A DNA stretch of 64,000 bases from Gracilimonas sp046602855 (GCF_046602855.1 NZ_JBKINJ010000001.1:62001-126000), one strand, 5' to 3'. Positions 17,039 through 26,895 are shown, numbered from the stretch's first letter. Notes: generated by a model from the letters alone, not told the origin. Translations and numbers: made by a program.

Positions 17039-17869
17039 TTAACCAAGTGCTACGTCGAGCACCATCATCACAACAAAACCGACCATGAGACCAAGTGTAG
17101 CAAGGTCTGTATTACCATGTTGGTGACTTTCCGGTATCAACTCCTCCACTACAACATAGATCATGGCACCTGCCGCAAATGATAGGGCATATGGAAGAGC
17201 CGGAGTGATATAGATAACAGCTGCTGCTCCAATTACTGCAGCAACGGGTTCCACAATAGCGGAAAGCTGCCCATAGTTAAAGCTCTTTAGTCGGCTTACA
17301 CCATCCCTGCGCAAGGGCATAGAGATAGCTACACCTTCAGGGAAATTTTGAATGCCAATACCTATTGACAGGGCAATGGCACCAACAACCGTTGCACCGC
17401 CATCAAGTTCCATTCCTATGCTTGCGGCTCCAAAAAGGACTCCAATGGCAAGTCCTTCCGGAATATTATGCAATGTTATGGCAAGTACGAGAAGAGTAGC
17501 ACGCTTCCATTTGGTATCAACACCTTCTGCTGCATCACGTGGAAGACCGATGTGAAGGTGGGGGATATATGCATCACAAATACGTAAGAATAGCCCGCCC
17601 AAAAGAAAACCAATGGCAGCGGGGATCCATCCGATCATGCCCTGAGCTTCAGCCAGATCAATACCGGGGATAATGAGAGACCATACGCTGGCTGCTATCA
17701 TCACGCCGGCTGCAAATCCCATCATACCATCAAGTACTTTGTAGTTGATGGTTTTGGTCAGAAAGACGAGTGCTGCACCAAGTGATGTGACACCCCAGGT
17801 AAACAAACCACCTATAAGGGCTTGTGTGATCGGATTGAGGTTGAGAAACCAATCGGGAATGAATTCCAT
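17039..17869 (-). CDS. ZIP-family divalent metal transporter
   Basis: A 276-residue, 8-helix membrane protein with the ZIP metal-site motifs HNIPEGLAIG (about 145) and NFPEGVAISM (about 187), which form the binuclear metal centre. GFAAGVMIAASVWSLIIP at 51-68 and the C-terminal VVVEELIPESH are also typical of the GufA/ZupT-like branch. The predicted role is zinc (possibly iron or manganese) import across the inner membrane. It is a single gene upstream of ettA on the same strand, with 156 bp between them. Confidence 0.9.
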   Translation of the reverse strand: MEFIPDWFLNLNPITQALIGGLFTWGVTSLGAALVFLTKTINYKVLDGMMGFAAGVMIAASVWSLIIPGIDLAEAQGMIGWIPAAIGFLLGGLFLRICDAYIPHLHIGLPRDAAEGVDTKWKRATLLVLAITLHNIPEGLAIGVLFGAASIGMELDGGATVVGAIALSIGIGIQNFPEGVAISMPLRRDGVSRLKSFNYGQLSAIVEPVAAVIGAAAVIYITPALPYALSFAAGAMIYVVVEELIPESHQHGNTDLATLGLMVGFVVMMVLDVALG

Positions 17870-18005
17870 AAAACTGATTTAGTTTAAAGTTATTTGCTTA
17901 AACATATTATAAAATTAGCTATGGCTAAATATATAAATTTTGTGTGATACTATGCAGAAAATAAATTTACTACCTTTAGATAAATTGTATTGAAAAATTT
18001 TGGTA

Positions 18006-18725
18006 ATGAACAAAGCTCTAAAAGCATTCGAAGTTCCAATTAAAAACGGTCTGATCCGTATCTTTTTAAGGATTAGCAGTGTGACCTGCACATTTGAAAA
18101 TGATGCTCCTGATTTTATTGATGTTGAAGATGATCATCCCAAACTTAGAGTGATACCTGAAGCCGGTATTACTGAACTGACAGACGCCTTCAATACCATG
18201 CTTGAACTTAATATCAACAATCGGCAGAGTTCAGGCGATAGGCTGGTCTGGGAAGTTGAAGCAGGGGGTATATGGTTTGATATTCCGATGGAAGAAGTAA
18301 AGCAAATATGGGTTTCGGAATTCAGTTTTCACATTGAAAGTGAAAAGCCAAGATATCTTGCTTATTACATCAAAGATGTGGATCACAAGATCGAGTGGCT
18401 GCAAAAAGACGAAAAATCAGGTGAGATAAGATCGCTTAGTGTACATAGGAAATCGTTTAAACCGAACCCGCTAACGGATAGGGAAAGCTATAGTGGCGCA
18501 GAGATTATTCGTTGTGCGGATATGATAGGCCGTGCGGCTAAAAAGATCGATATCAGGACAGGTTCAGCCTTGGTGAAATTTAATACGGATAAGGGTCGGT
18601 TGGAGTCTTTGATCATTGGTATAGCTGAAAAGCTTGGGTATGAGGTTTCCCCGCTTGATAAGGATACCATTGCCAAACAGAATGAAAGAGATCATAGTGT
18701 CAGTCACATGATCTCTTTAAAATAA
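18006..18725 (+). CDS. Unrecognised conserved-type cytoplasmic protein
   Basis: A 239-residue protein that I do not recognise. It has no signal peptide or membrane segment and is mixed alpha/beta and acidic. Its middle is rich in aromatic residues (RLVWEVEAGGIWFDIPMEEVKQIWVSEF split across 80-108), and the C-terminal third carries a helical GAEIIRCADMIGRAAKKIDI segment and a LESLIIGIAEKLGYEV tail. The ATG at 18006 is chosen over the TTG six bases upstream. Codon use looks like its neighbours. A terminator overlaps the stop codon. No function is proposed. Confidence 0.7.
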   Translation: MNKALKAFEVPIKNGLIRIFLRISSVTCTFENDAPDFIDVEDDHPKLRVIPEAGITELTDAFNTMLELNINNRQSSGDRLVWEVEAGGIWFDIPMEEVKQIWVSEFSFHIESEKPRYLAYYIKDVDHKIEWLQKDEKSGEIRSLSVHRKSFKPNPLTDRESYSGAEIIRCADMIGRAAKKIDIRTGSALVKFNTDKGRLESLIIGIAEKLGYEVSPLDKDTIAKQNERDHSVSHMISLK

Positions 18726-18755
18726 AAACCCGGAATGGATACCATCCCGGGTTTT
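18725..18755. terminator. Bidirectional terminator between convergent genes
   Basis: AAAACCCGG and CCGGGTTTT form a 9-bp stem, with an inner ATGG/CCAT stem around ATA. It lies between the converging gene ends at 18725 and 18780; A and T runs flank it on the two strands. Confidence 0.85.
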
Positions 18756-18779
18756 AGGGTTTGGATATTCTAGCTTAGA

Positions 18780-19907
18780 TCAGCTGTCCATTTTCCAGAA
18801 TATAATACCTCCGGCTTGTTTCCCGGTTTCAACTACATCAACGCGTTTCAGTGTTTGGAGGTTAATGATGTCAACAGACCCCGGCTCACCGCCTATACCC
18901 TCTACAGAAATAAAGGCAAATTTATTGTCAGGTGAGATCGTGACGCCATGACTCACCTTTCGGCTGTTAGGGATCTTGGCCAGTTCTTCTCCTTTCTTGA
19001 GATCCCAAACACCGGTTGCTCCTTCTCCTTTATAAGTGGCAACGAGAAGTTTTCCATCGTGGCTAATTTCAAGATTGTATGGAGCTTTGCCCGTATCCCA
19101 GCGTTTAGTGACTTCCCATTTCTTTGTATCCACTTCAAGTATCTCATCCGAACCGTTACCGGCAACGTAAACTAAAGGCTTGGTTGGATGCGGATCAGCC
19201 CAGGTTGGTTTTTCAACCGGATTGTGAACCATTTTTCCATGATCAGAGTGATTCATATGGGAGCTTGCAGTCATTGTTTGATGACTGTTGTCAGTATCTT
19301 TACCCAATTTGAGTCGCCGGGATACTTCAAGTGTTTTTGTATCGATCTCGATAAGCTCATCTGTCATCATAGATACGTGGTACTGCCGGGTACCATCATC
19401 GGTGACCCGTGAACCGTGAGGCATGATCCCTGTTTCGATGTCATCAAGTCGCATCATAGTTTCAGGTTCAACAACTGAAACCGTGCTCGGCTCCATATCG
19501 CCGTGAAGGTTGAAGTTCACCACATATAACAGTCCGGTGCTTGAGGATATGTCCATGGTAGCAGGGAAAAGCCCTAGTTCTACTTCATCGACATACTCGT
19601 TGGTACCGGTCTTATATTTCCAAAGCGACCCATAAGGCATACCGTGTGCAATACTTACGAACCAATGTTCACCATCCGGGGAAATATTTAGTCCGTGAGG
19701 CCCTTCGTTCTCCTGTGGCCAGGTTCCAACATCGATGGTCTCGGTGATCTTACCCTGCTGTGATTCACCATCAAAATGGATCAGGTGAACCTGATCATCA
19801 GATTCAGCTGCCACGTACAGGTAATAATCCTGAGCAAAAAGACCAAAGGTTCCCAATACGAGAAACCCACCGATCAAAATTGTCTGCAATACTCTCTTAA
19901 AATGCAT
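18780..19907 (-). CDS. Secreted YncE-like beta-propeller protein
   Basis: A 375-residue protein with a signal peptide (cleavage near 25, LFAQ-D). The mature part is a 7-bladed propeller of the YncE/cytochrome-D1-like type, with repeats such as GPHGLNISPDGEHWFVS, LLYVVNF, KPLVYVAGNGSDEILEVD, APYNLEISHDGKLLVATY and VSHGVTISPDNKFAFIS. An unusual insertion at about 205-230 is rich in His and Met (SSHMNHSDHGKMVHN), which could bind metal. It is 23 bp downstream of the Ig/LVIVD gene and probably co-transcribed. It would sit in the periplasm or outside the cell. No enzymatic motif is seen. Confidence 0.82.
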   Translation of the reverse strand: MHFKRVLQTILIGGFLVLGTFGLFAQDYYLYVAAESDDQVHLIHFDGESQQGKITETIDVGTWPQENEGPHGLNISPDGEHWFVSIAHGMPYGSLWKYKTGTNEYVDEVELGLFPATMDISSSTGLLYVVNFNLHGDMEPSTVSVVEPETMMRLDDIETGIMPHGSRVTDDGTRQYHVSMMTDELIEIDTKTLEVSRRLKLGKDTDNSHQTMTASSHMNHSDHGKMVHNPVEKPTWADPHPTKPLVYVAGNGSDEILEVDTKKWEVTKRWDTGKAPYNLEISHDGKLLVATYKGEGATGVWDLKKGEELAKIPNSRKVSHGVTISPDNKFAFISVEGIGGEPGSVDIINLQTLKRVDVVETGKQAGGIIFWKMDS

Positions 19908-19930
19908 AGTTCAAATATTCTTGATTTGAT

Positions 19931-21919
19931 TTAGTTAGTGCCTTGTTGTGGTTTATCAACCAGTTTGATAGCCCATAAGCCGGAATTCCAATCAGACATA
20001 AAGATGTTTCCTTTGTAAGGCTGTGGTCCCCATGTAAACGGAGCATTTGGAACGATAGCATCAGGATGGGTTGGCTCAAATTTAGCGATCTCTCGGCCTT
20101 GATCGTACAGGTTACCCATCAGTTCTCCGGAAATATCCACAATGCGAAGTCCGCCATTGTAGTAGGCCACATAAAGTACATCACCGACAACCCAGAAGTT
20201 GTGAGTTCCAGCCTCAGGAACCTGATAACGGGCTACTTCGTCAGGATTACCCCATCCGTCGAATTTAATGAAGTGTATCCATCCGGCCGCAGCTACAGGA
20301 TTGCTGCGGGATGGTAATCCATATGGGAATGACTCATCGCCGGCAATAACATAGAAATCACCTGTTGATTCACTTTTAAATGGGAAGGCAGCATGATTTC
20401 GACCACTTGGGTAGGTATAACTGCCAAGCATCACTGGGTTTTCAGGAGATCCGCCTGCGTCAGCCAGTTCACTGTTTCGGCTTCCGATATCAACAGCCAC
20501 CACACCGTCTCTCCAGTTACTGGAGTAGGCAATTCCATCTTCGATCCAAACATCATGGATAGAATGTCCCGGAGTATCTAATTCGAATCGGCCAACAGTA
20601 TATGGGTTGGCAGGATCTTCAATATTGATAATGTCATAACGGCGTCCATTATTAACAGCATACACATGATCTTCATAGATGAAAGCATTGTGAACTCCAC
20701 CGGTAAGACCTTCGGTATATTCTGAGATCACGCTTACGTTTCGCGGATCGGATACATCCAAGATCACGATACCGTTTCTGCGGTTCGAGGCACCTTCTCG
20801 GGTAAGCACGCCAATAGTTCCGTCTTCAGAGATCTTAACATCATTTACGGTTCTGGCATCTACACGGACAGTGTCTACAGCTACCATGTTTGAAGGGTCG
20901 GTTACGTCCCAGAAATAAGTATCGCCATTTGCGCCCCAAGTGCCTGTGATGGCATAGTCACGTCCATCTACACCTTCCCAAACCCATAGATCGGAAGTGT
21001 GTACGTCAAGAACTTCAGCATGACCTATGAGTTCAACATCCTTGGCAACATTTCTTTCACGAACCCTGATGACTTGATCAGTAACAGCATCACCGGAACG
21101 TGCACTCAGAATAAAGGTGCCCGGTACGTTGGCTACAAATTTTCCTTTTTGATTGATCTGTCCTTCAGCACCCTGCCCTAAATTGTCATCAGGTTGTGCT
21201 ACAAAAGAGTAAGTGATGGGTGCATCTACATTACGGCCGTTAGCAGCTTTTGCTGTGGCATTGAGTGTTATCACATCACCGGTTCTGATATTTGTCTCAG
21301 TATTGGCTATCTCTATAACCTCAGCTGGATTGTTTTTAACATTGAGGTTAAGAGTTGCAGATTTTCCTCCTGAGGAGGCTGTAATGCGAGCATTTCCAGG
21401 TTTAAGAGCCAATAACTTGCCATGGCTTACCATAGCAACAGATTCGCTACTGCTTTGGAAAGTGACATCCGGATTTTCTCTTATGAGATCCATTTCGTCG
21501 GTCACATCCACGTGAAGGTCGATCGTTGTTTTGGCATAAATATTGTCGGGTACATTCTTAAAAGACACTTCAGCGATCGGAGGATAGGGTACCTCGATCT
21601 CAAAGTTTCTGGTAACGCGATCCTCACGAGGACCGGATCTCATGGCAATAACCGAGTAGGTTCCGGGCTTATTGGCTTTTACATACCCTTCACGGGATAC
21701 TTCCAGATCGGCTCCGTTTCTGGAAAAGAATAAAACAGTGTCAGGTAAAGTTTGGCCCTGAGCGTTTATCAGTTTTGCCTGTAACTGAAGTTCGTTGCCA
21801 ACTTCTACGACAACAGGTTCAGGTTCAATTACAATTTTTAATGTATTTGCATCCTGTGCAAAAGTAGTGCCGGTACTCAAAAGCAAAACGGCGACTAAAA
21901 GTTTTAGTGCTTTTCCCAT
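19931..21919 (-). CDS. Secreted protein with Ig-like domains and an LVIVD-repeat propeller
   Basis: A 662-residue protein with a signal peptide (cleavage near 21, TFAQ-D). Residues about 28-290 are three bacterial Ig-like (Big2-type) domains; each ends in a GxYSVIA- or GTFILSA-like strand. Residues about 295-655 are an LVIVD propeller, with repeats such as YFWDVTDPSNMVAVD, GIVILDVSDPRNVSVIS, YDIINIEDPANPYTV and LRIVDISGELMGN. Such proteins are exported and thought to serve in surface display or binding; the ligand is unknown. It pairs with the propeller gene 23 bp downstream. The start follows a long intergenic region shared with gcvP. Confidence 0.85.
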   Translation of the reverse strand: MGKALKLLVAVLLLSTGTTFAQDANTLKIVIEPEPVVVEVGNELQLQAKLINAQGQTLPDTVLFFSRNGADLEVSREGYVKANKPGTYSVIAMRSGPREDRVTRNFEIEVPYPPIAEVSFKNVPDNIYAKTTIDLHVDVTDEMDLIRENPDVTFQSSSESVAMVSHGKLLALKPGNARITASSGGKSATLNLNVKNNPAEVIEIANTETNIRTGDVITLNATAKAANGRNVDAPITYSFVAQPDDNLGQGAEGQINQKGKFVANVPGTFILSARSGDAVTDQVIRVRERNVAKDVELIGHAEVLDVHTSDLWVWEGVDGRDYAITGTWGANGDTYFWDVTDPSNMVAVDTVRVDARTVNDVKISEDGTIGVLTREGASNRRNGIVILDVSDPRNVSVISEYTEGLTGGVHNAFIYEDHVYAVNNGRRYDIINIEDPANPYTVGRFELDTPGHSIHDVWIEDGIAYSSNWRDGVVAVDIGSRNSELADAGGSPENPVMLGSYTYPSGRNHAAFPFKSESTGDFYVIAGDESFPYGLPSRSNPVAAAGWIHFIKFDGWGNPDEVARYQVPEAGTHNFWVVGDVLYVAYYNGGLRIVDISGELMGNLYDQGREIAKFEPTHPDAIVPNAPFTWGPQPYKGNIFMSDWNSGLWAIKLVDKPQQGTN

Positions 21920-22137
21920 GATTTGATAAAATTAATTAGCGGAAATACTGATTTTGATTAGAGCTGTAATAAATCAAAAAAAAATGACAAACAGAATTAT
22001 TGAATAGGTAAATGATGCCTTTTTGAACCCGTTTTTCCTTATTTTACAGAATCCGAATTTAAAGCTGTTTTTTGGAAATGTAAGACGGCAATTCAGTGTT
22101 TCATTTTTAAATATTTAACCACACGTTTTAAGCATAA

Positions 22138-25044
22138 ATGAACATCAATTTCGATCGAGAAGTATTTGCTCACCGACACAACGGACCCAATCAGGAATCA
22201 ACAAATAAAATGCTGGAGGTTATCCAAGCTGAATCGCTAGATGAGCTTATTGATGAGACCATCCCCGAAGGTATCCGCTTACAACAGCCTTTAGACCTGC
22301 CTGACTCACTGAGTGAAACTGATTTTCTGGCTGAGTTCAAAAAATTGGCAGACAAGAATAAGATCTACAAGTCTTTTATCGGGATGGGATATTATGATAC
22401 TTATATGCCGAACGTGATAAAGCGTAATATTCTTGAAAATCCCGGTTGGTACACTGCTTATACTCCATATCAGGCTGAGATCGCGCAGGGCAGACTTGAG
22501 GCACTGATCAACTTCCAGACGGTTGTTACTGACCTTACAGGCATGGAGCTGGCAAATGCTTCTTTGCTGGATGAGGGTACTGCTGCAGCTGAAGCCATGA
22601 GTATGTTGTATGGACAGCGCAAAGGTAATAAACGCAAGGAAGCGGATGTCTTCTTTGTATCAGAACAATGTCATCCCCAAACGATAGAAGTACTTCAAAC
22701 ACGGGCAGAACCGATCGACGTGAAGATACTGGTTGGTGATCATAAAGAACTGGATGTGACCGATCCAAGCCTATTCGGCGTGTTATTGCAATACCCGGCC
22801 ACAGATGGTTCGGTAGAGGATTACACAGATATTATTTCAGGAGCTCATGAAAATAACGTATTTGCTGTAGTAGCTGCAGATCTATTGAGCCTTACTTTAT
22901 TAAAAGCCCCGGGTGAGATGGGAGCGGATGTAGTGGTTGGTTCATCACAGCGATTTGGTGTCCCGATGGGATATGGAGGTCCACATGCCGCTTACTTTGC
23001 AACCCTGGAAAAATTTCAGCGCAAGATACCCGGTCGTATTATCGGAGTTACCCAGGATGCTGAGGGTAAACCGGCTTACCGAATGGCACTCCAAACGCGT
23101 GAGCAACATATCCGACGTGAAAAAGCTACTTCCAATATTTGTACCGCTCAGGTACTGCTTGCTGTGATCGCGGGCATGTATGCCGTTTATCACGGGCCTG
23201 AAGGTTTGAAGAAAATTGCTTCAAAGGTCCATGGATTAACCAAACTTACTAAAAAAGGACTTGAAGCAATGGGTGTTGAGGTTGTAACTGAAACATTCTT
23301 TGATACCATCACCGTCAAAGCTGACTCATCTAAAATTCGGGAAATCGCAGAAGATCACGACGTGAATTTTCGATATGTAGATGAAAATACCATCGGCCTT
23401 TCTTTTGATGAAGCAAAACATCTCGAAGATGTTGAACTTGTTTTGAATATCTTTGCTGAGGCCCTGGGGAAGAAGAAGTCATTTGATGTATATGCCGAGG
23501 CTGAAAATGCCAAAGTTGATTACCCGGAAGCCTTACAACGTAATACAGATTTTATGGATCACCCGGTGTTCCACTTGTACCATTCCGAGCATGAAATGCT
23601 GCGGTACATGAAGCGATTGGAGAACAAAGACTTGTCTTTGGTTCACTCCATGATCTCTCTCGGTTCCTGCACTATGAAGTTGAACGCCACCGCAGAGATG
23701 ATCCCTGTGACCTGGCCGGAATTTGGTCAGATCCACCCGTTTGCACCACGGAAACAAGCCGAAGGGTACACCCAACTGTTCGATGAACTTAGTGACTGGT
23801 TGTGTGAGATAACCGGATTTGCCGGAATGTCTCTTCAGCCAAACTCCGGAGCTCAGGGTGAGTACGCCGGGTTGATGACCATACGTGCTTATCATCACGC
23901 TAATGGCGATGATCACCGTGATGTGGCTCTGATACCATCGTCGGCTCATGGAACCAATCCGGCCAGTGCGGTTATGGCCGGTATGGATGTGGTAGTGGTG
24001 GATACGGATGATCATGGCAATATTTCCTACGATGACTTGAAGGCAAAAGCGGAAAAATACAGCGACCGGCTGGCAGCACTTATGATCACCTATCCTTCCA
24101 CACATGGAGTGTTTGAGCATAAAGTGAAGGATTTCTGTGATATCATTCACCAGCATGGCGGACAGGTTTATATGGATGGTGCCAATATGAATGCACAGGT
24201 TGGTTTAACCAGTCCGGGTGAGATCGGCGCTGATGTCTGTCACCTGAACTTACACAAGACCTTTTGTATTCCACACGGTGGCGGTGGACCCGGTATGGGA
24301 CCGATCGGTGTGGCCAAACATCTCGTGCCATTCCTGCCATCACACTCTGTAGTTGAAACCGGAGGTGAAAAAGGCGTCACAGCTATATCTGCAGCTCCGT
24401 GGGGCAGTGCCAGTATCCTGACGATCTCCTATGCCTACATCAGAATGATGGGGGGAGATGGACTGACCGATGCCACACGATTTGCGATCCTGAACGCGAA
24501 CTATCTGAAGGATCGCCTCAAAGATCATTATGAGATCCTGTACACCGGCATGACCGGTCGTTCAGCCCATGAGTTTATTGTAGACCTCCGTCCATTCAAA
24601 CAGTCGGCGGGTATTGAATCTGTGGATCTGGCCAAACGATTGATGGATTATGGTTTCCACGCACCAACCATGAGTTTTCCTGTACCGGGCACACTTATGA
24701 TCGAACCAACTGAAAGTGAATCTGTTGAAGAACTGGATCGGTTCTGTGATGCAATGATCTCTATCCGAAAAGAAATTCAGGAGGTCGAGGATGGAATTGC
24801 AGATAAAGACGACAACGTGCTTAAGCATGCACCTCACACTCAGCGTGTAATGGTTTCAGATGAATGGACCCGTAGCTATCCCCGTGAAAAAGGAGCTTTC
24901 CCGCTTGAAGATCTGAAATATGATAAATTCTGGCCTTCAGTTTCCAGGGTGGACGATGCCTACGGTGATCGAAATCTCGTTTGTGCATGTATTCCAACTG
25001 AGGCATATCAGGAAGGAATTGAAGTAGTTGAAGAAGAGATGTAG
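22138..25044 (+). CDS. gcvP: Glycine dehydrogenase (decarboxylating), P protein
   Basis: A 968-residue full-length P protein (not split into two subunits). It decarboxylates glycine and passes the aminomethyl group to the H protein in the glycine cleavage system. The start carries FAHRHNGPNQES, the first half has FIGMGYYDTYMP and ANASLLDEGTAAAEAM, and the second half has SLGSCTMKLNAT and HLNLHKTFCIPHGGGG, where Lys707 holds pyridoxal phosphate. The other system genes (gcvT, gcvH, lpd) are not in the window. No glycine riboswitch is evident in the 218 bp upstream. A strong terminator follows. Confidence 0.97.
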   Translation: MNINFDREVFAHRHNGPNQESTNKMLEVIQAESLDELIDETIPEGIRLQQPLDLPDSLSETDFLAEFKKLADKNKIYKSFIGMGYYDTYMPNVIKRNILENPGWYTAYTPYQAEIAQGRLEALINFQTVVTDLTGMELANASLLDEGTAAAEAMSMLYGQRKGNKRKEADVFFVSEQCHPQTIEVLQTRAEPIDVKILVGDHKELDVTDPSLFGVLLQYPATDGSVEDYTDIISGAHENNVFAVVAADLLSLTLLKAPGEMGADVVVGSSQRFGVPMGYGGPHAAYFATLEKFQRKIPGRIIGVTQDAEGKPAYRMALQTREQHIRREKATSNICTAQVLLAVIAGMYAVYHGPEGLKKIASKVHGLTKLTKKGLEAMGVEVVTETFFDTITVKADSSKIREIAEDHDVNFRYVDENTIGLSFDEAKHLEDVELVLNIFAEALGKKKSFDVYAEAENAKVDYPEALQRNTDFMDHPVFHLYHSEHEMLRYMKRLENKDLSLVHSMISLGSCTMKLNATAEMIPVTWPEFGQIHPFAPRKQAEGYTQLFDELSDWLCEITGFAGMSLQPNSGAQGEYAGLMTIRAYHHANGDDHRDVALIPSSAHGTNPASAVMAGMDVVVVDTDDHGNISYDDLKAKAEKYSDRLAALMITYPSTHGVFEHKVKDFCDIIHQHGGQVYMDGANMNAQVGLTSPGEIGADVCHLNLHKTFCIPHGGGGPGMGPIGVAKHLVPFLPSHSVVETGGEKGVTAISAAPWGSASILTISYAYIRMMGGDGLTDATRFAILNANYLKDRLKDHYEILYTGMTGRSAHEFIVDLRPFKQSAGIESVDLAKRLMDYGFHAPTMSFPVPGTLMIEPTESESVEELDRFCDAMISIRKEIQEVEDGIADKDDNVLKHAPHTQRVMVSDEWTRSYPREKGAFPLEDLKYDKFWPSVSRVDDAYGDRNLVCACIPTEAYQEGIEVVEEEM

Positions 25045-25050
25045 ACAAAA

Positions 25051-25077
25051 AAAGAGGGAGTTTGATACTCCCTCTTT
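25051..25077. terminator. Terminator between gcvP and the aldo/keto reductase gene
   Basis: AAAGAGGGAGT and ACTCCCTCTTT form a perfect 11-bp stem with a TTGAT loop, 6 bp after the gcvP stop. The opposite-strand gene ends at 25121, so it can serve both. Confidence 0.9.
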
Positions 25078-25120
25078 AAATTTAGTTTTTGATAAGAAGT
25101 AACGAATCAGCAGATCTGAT

Positions 25121-26164
25121 TTAATCTTCTGCTTCTTCGGCTTTTAGTCTACGATCGGTATCTTGAAAATTCTCCATCCAGAATGGATAGCGGTCGGGTG
25201 TAGCTGATATCTCATCCAGTTTTTCCAACTCTTCTTCTGTAAATGCAATATCTATGGAGCTAAGATTAGATTCAAGCTGTTCTATATTCTTGGCTCCAAT
25301 AATAGTACTGGTGATACCCGATTGAACGCGGACCCACGCCAATGCTACTTCAGCCACCGTTGCACCATGACTGTCGGCGATGAATTCCATCACTTCAACA
25401 ATGTCGTAAGCCTGTTCTTTGTCAATAGGTGGAAAATCAAATTCATCCCGGCGTGAGCCATCACCGGCCTTTTCATTATCCCGGGTATATTTCCCGGATA
25501 GGAATCCTCCGGCTAAGGGACTCCAAGGCATAAATCCTAATTCTTCGGATTCAGCCAGCGGTATCAGGGCGTCTTCAGCGTCACGGCCGGACAGAGAGTA
25601 AAAGTATTGCATCGCTTTAAATTCATGCCAGCCTTCTTGCCGGGCAATTCCCTGAGCTTTCATAACCATCCATGCAGGCCAGTTACATACTCCAATGTAT
25701 CTCACTTTTCCGGAATTCACAACATCATTCAGGCTTCTCATGATCTCACGAACAGGAGTACCAGAGTCAACACCATGAACATATAAAATGTCAATATGAT
25801 CGATCTGCAGGCGTTTCAGGCTTTTATTCACAGAATTAAAAATATGGAAGCGTGATAACCCTTCATTATTATGATCGTCTCCCATGGAACCGCGAGCTTT
25901 TGTAGCAATGACCAACTCATTCCGGTTCAAGTCCAGATTCTTTATACTATTTCCGAGTATGGTTTCAGACTGTCCAAAGGAATAGACATTTGCGGTATCG
26001 ATAAAATTAATACCGGCATCAATCGATGTTTTGATGAGTTTGTCAGCTTCCTCTTGCTGTTGCTCCCCGATGGCTGTCCACATTCCTTCACCACCAAAAG
26101 TCATAGTGCCAAAGCATAGTTCAGAGACGACAAGTCCCGTATTACCTAAATAATTGTACTGCAT
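25121..26164 (-). CDS. Aldo/keto reductase
   Basis: A 347-residue TIM-barrel NADPH-dependent reductase. The AKR tetrad is visible: Asp56 (NFIDTANVYS), Tyr61, Lys89 (VIATKARG) and His130 (DILYVHGVD). GVCNWPAWM and the C-terminal TSTIIGAKNIEQLESNL cofactor segment fit the family. It resembles bacterial AKRs of the YajO/Tas type; the aldehyde substrate is unknown. It is a single gene on the minus strand, with 170 bp to the divergent secreted protein gene. Confidence 0.92.
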   Translation of the reverse strand: MQYNYLGNTGLVVSELCFGTMTFGGEGMWTAIGEQQQEEADKLIKTSIDAGINFIDTANVYSFGQSETILGNSIKNLDLNRNELVIATKARGSMGDDHNNEGLSRFHIFNSVNKSLKRLQIDHIDILYVHGVDSGTPVREIMRSLNDVVNSGKVRYIGVCNWPAWMVMKAQGIARQEGWHEFKAMQYFYSLSGRDAEDALIPLAESEELGFMPWSPLAGGFLSGKYTRDNEKAGDGSRRDEFDFPPIDKEQAYDIVEVMEFIADSHGATVAEVALAWVRVQSGITSTIIGAKNIEQLESNLSSIDIAFTEEELEKLDEISATPDRYPFWMENFQDTDRRLKAEEAED

Positions 26165-26334
26165 GTAAGTCCCATTCTTATAGTTATTTATTCCTTTTTA
26201 TTGAACATGATGCAGAGAAGTACAATTCCAGAAGCTATGGCTATAAACACTTCTTCACGATATGATCAATTATTAAATCGCTATTAAATGATTTTTGCGA
26301 TATCCTTTCTTAACAAAAATTTTGAGGTAGCCTT

Positions 26335-26895
26335 ATGAAGTTTTCAATTTTTACTGTGATTATGATTTTGCCTTTGATTGTATCAGCACAACAATTGCCT
26401 TCAGATATATTCTGGAATAATCTGAGTGAGCAATGTGGCAAGGCATTTATTGGGGAGGTTCTTGAGGCACCGGCTGATGATGATTTTCGAAATCAAGAGT
26501 TAGTAATGCATGTATTTTCTTGTGATGAAGAGATAATAAATATCCCGTTCTCTGTAGGAGAAGATCGCTCCAGGACTTGGATCTTGACCAAGATCGGAGA
26601 TCGAATTCAGCTAAAACATGATCACCGAAATGAGGATGGGAGTGAAGATGAGGTGACCATGTACGGCGGAACATCAAGCAATACAGGATTATCCAATCTA
26701 CAGACCTTCCCTGCTGATCAGGGTACAGCTGACCTTATTCCTGCAGCAGCCAGTAATATTTGGTGGATAGAAGTAGAGCCTGACGAGTACTTCACTTATA
26801 ATCTCCGCAGAATTGGAACTGATCGCTATTTTAGCATTCGTTTTAGTTTTGATAATGAAACTGAAACACCCTTACCTGCCTGGGGATGGGAGTAG
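26335..26895 (+). CDS. Conserved secreted protein of unknown function
   Basis: A 186-residue protein with a signal peptide (cleavage near 19, VSAQ-Q). The mature part has two cysteines (Cys34, Cys63) that could form a disulfide. There are strong conserved-looking stretches: LVMHVFSCDEEIINIPF, VGEDRSRTWILTK, LKHDHRNEDGSEDEVTMYGG and FPADQGTADLIPAAASNIW. I recall similar proteins across Bacteroidota and Gammaproteobacteria annotated only as hypothetical. It ends with an FSIRFSFD strand. It is apparently monocistronic. No catalytic motif can be named. Confidence 0.75.
   Translation: MKFSIFTVIMILPLIVSAQQLPSDIFWNNLSEQCGKAFIGEVLEAPADDDFRNQELVMHVFSCDEEIINIPFSVGEDRSRTWILTKIGDRIQLKHDHRNEDGSEDEVTMYGGTSSNTGLSNLQTFPADQGTADLIPAAASNIWWIEVEPDEYFTYNLRRIGTDRYFSIRFSFDNETETPLPAWGWE

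Noticed and set aside
21920..22137. Possible glycine riboswitch ahead of gcvP
   Set aside because: I could not find the conserved glycine aptamer core; the sequence is A/T-rich with no convincing paired stems.
23533..24156. A 207-residue open frame on the minus strand inside gcvP
   Set aside because: It lies wholly within a well-supported gcvP frame, and its translation (His- and Arg-rich, no motif) looks like a shadow.
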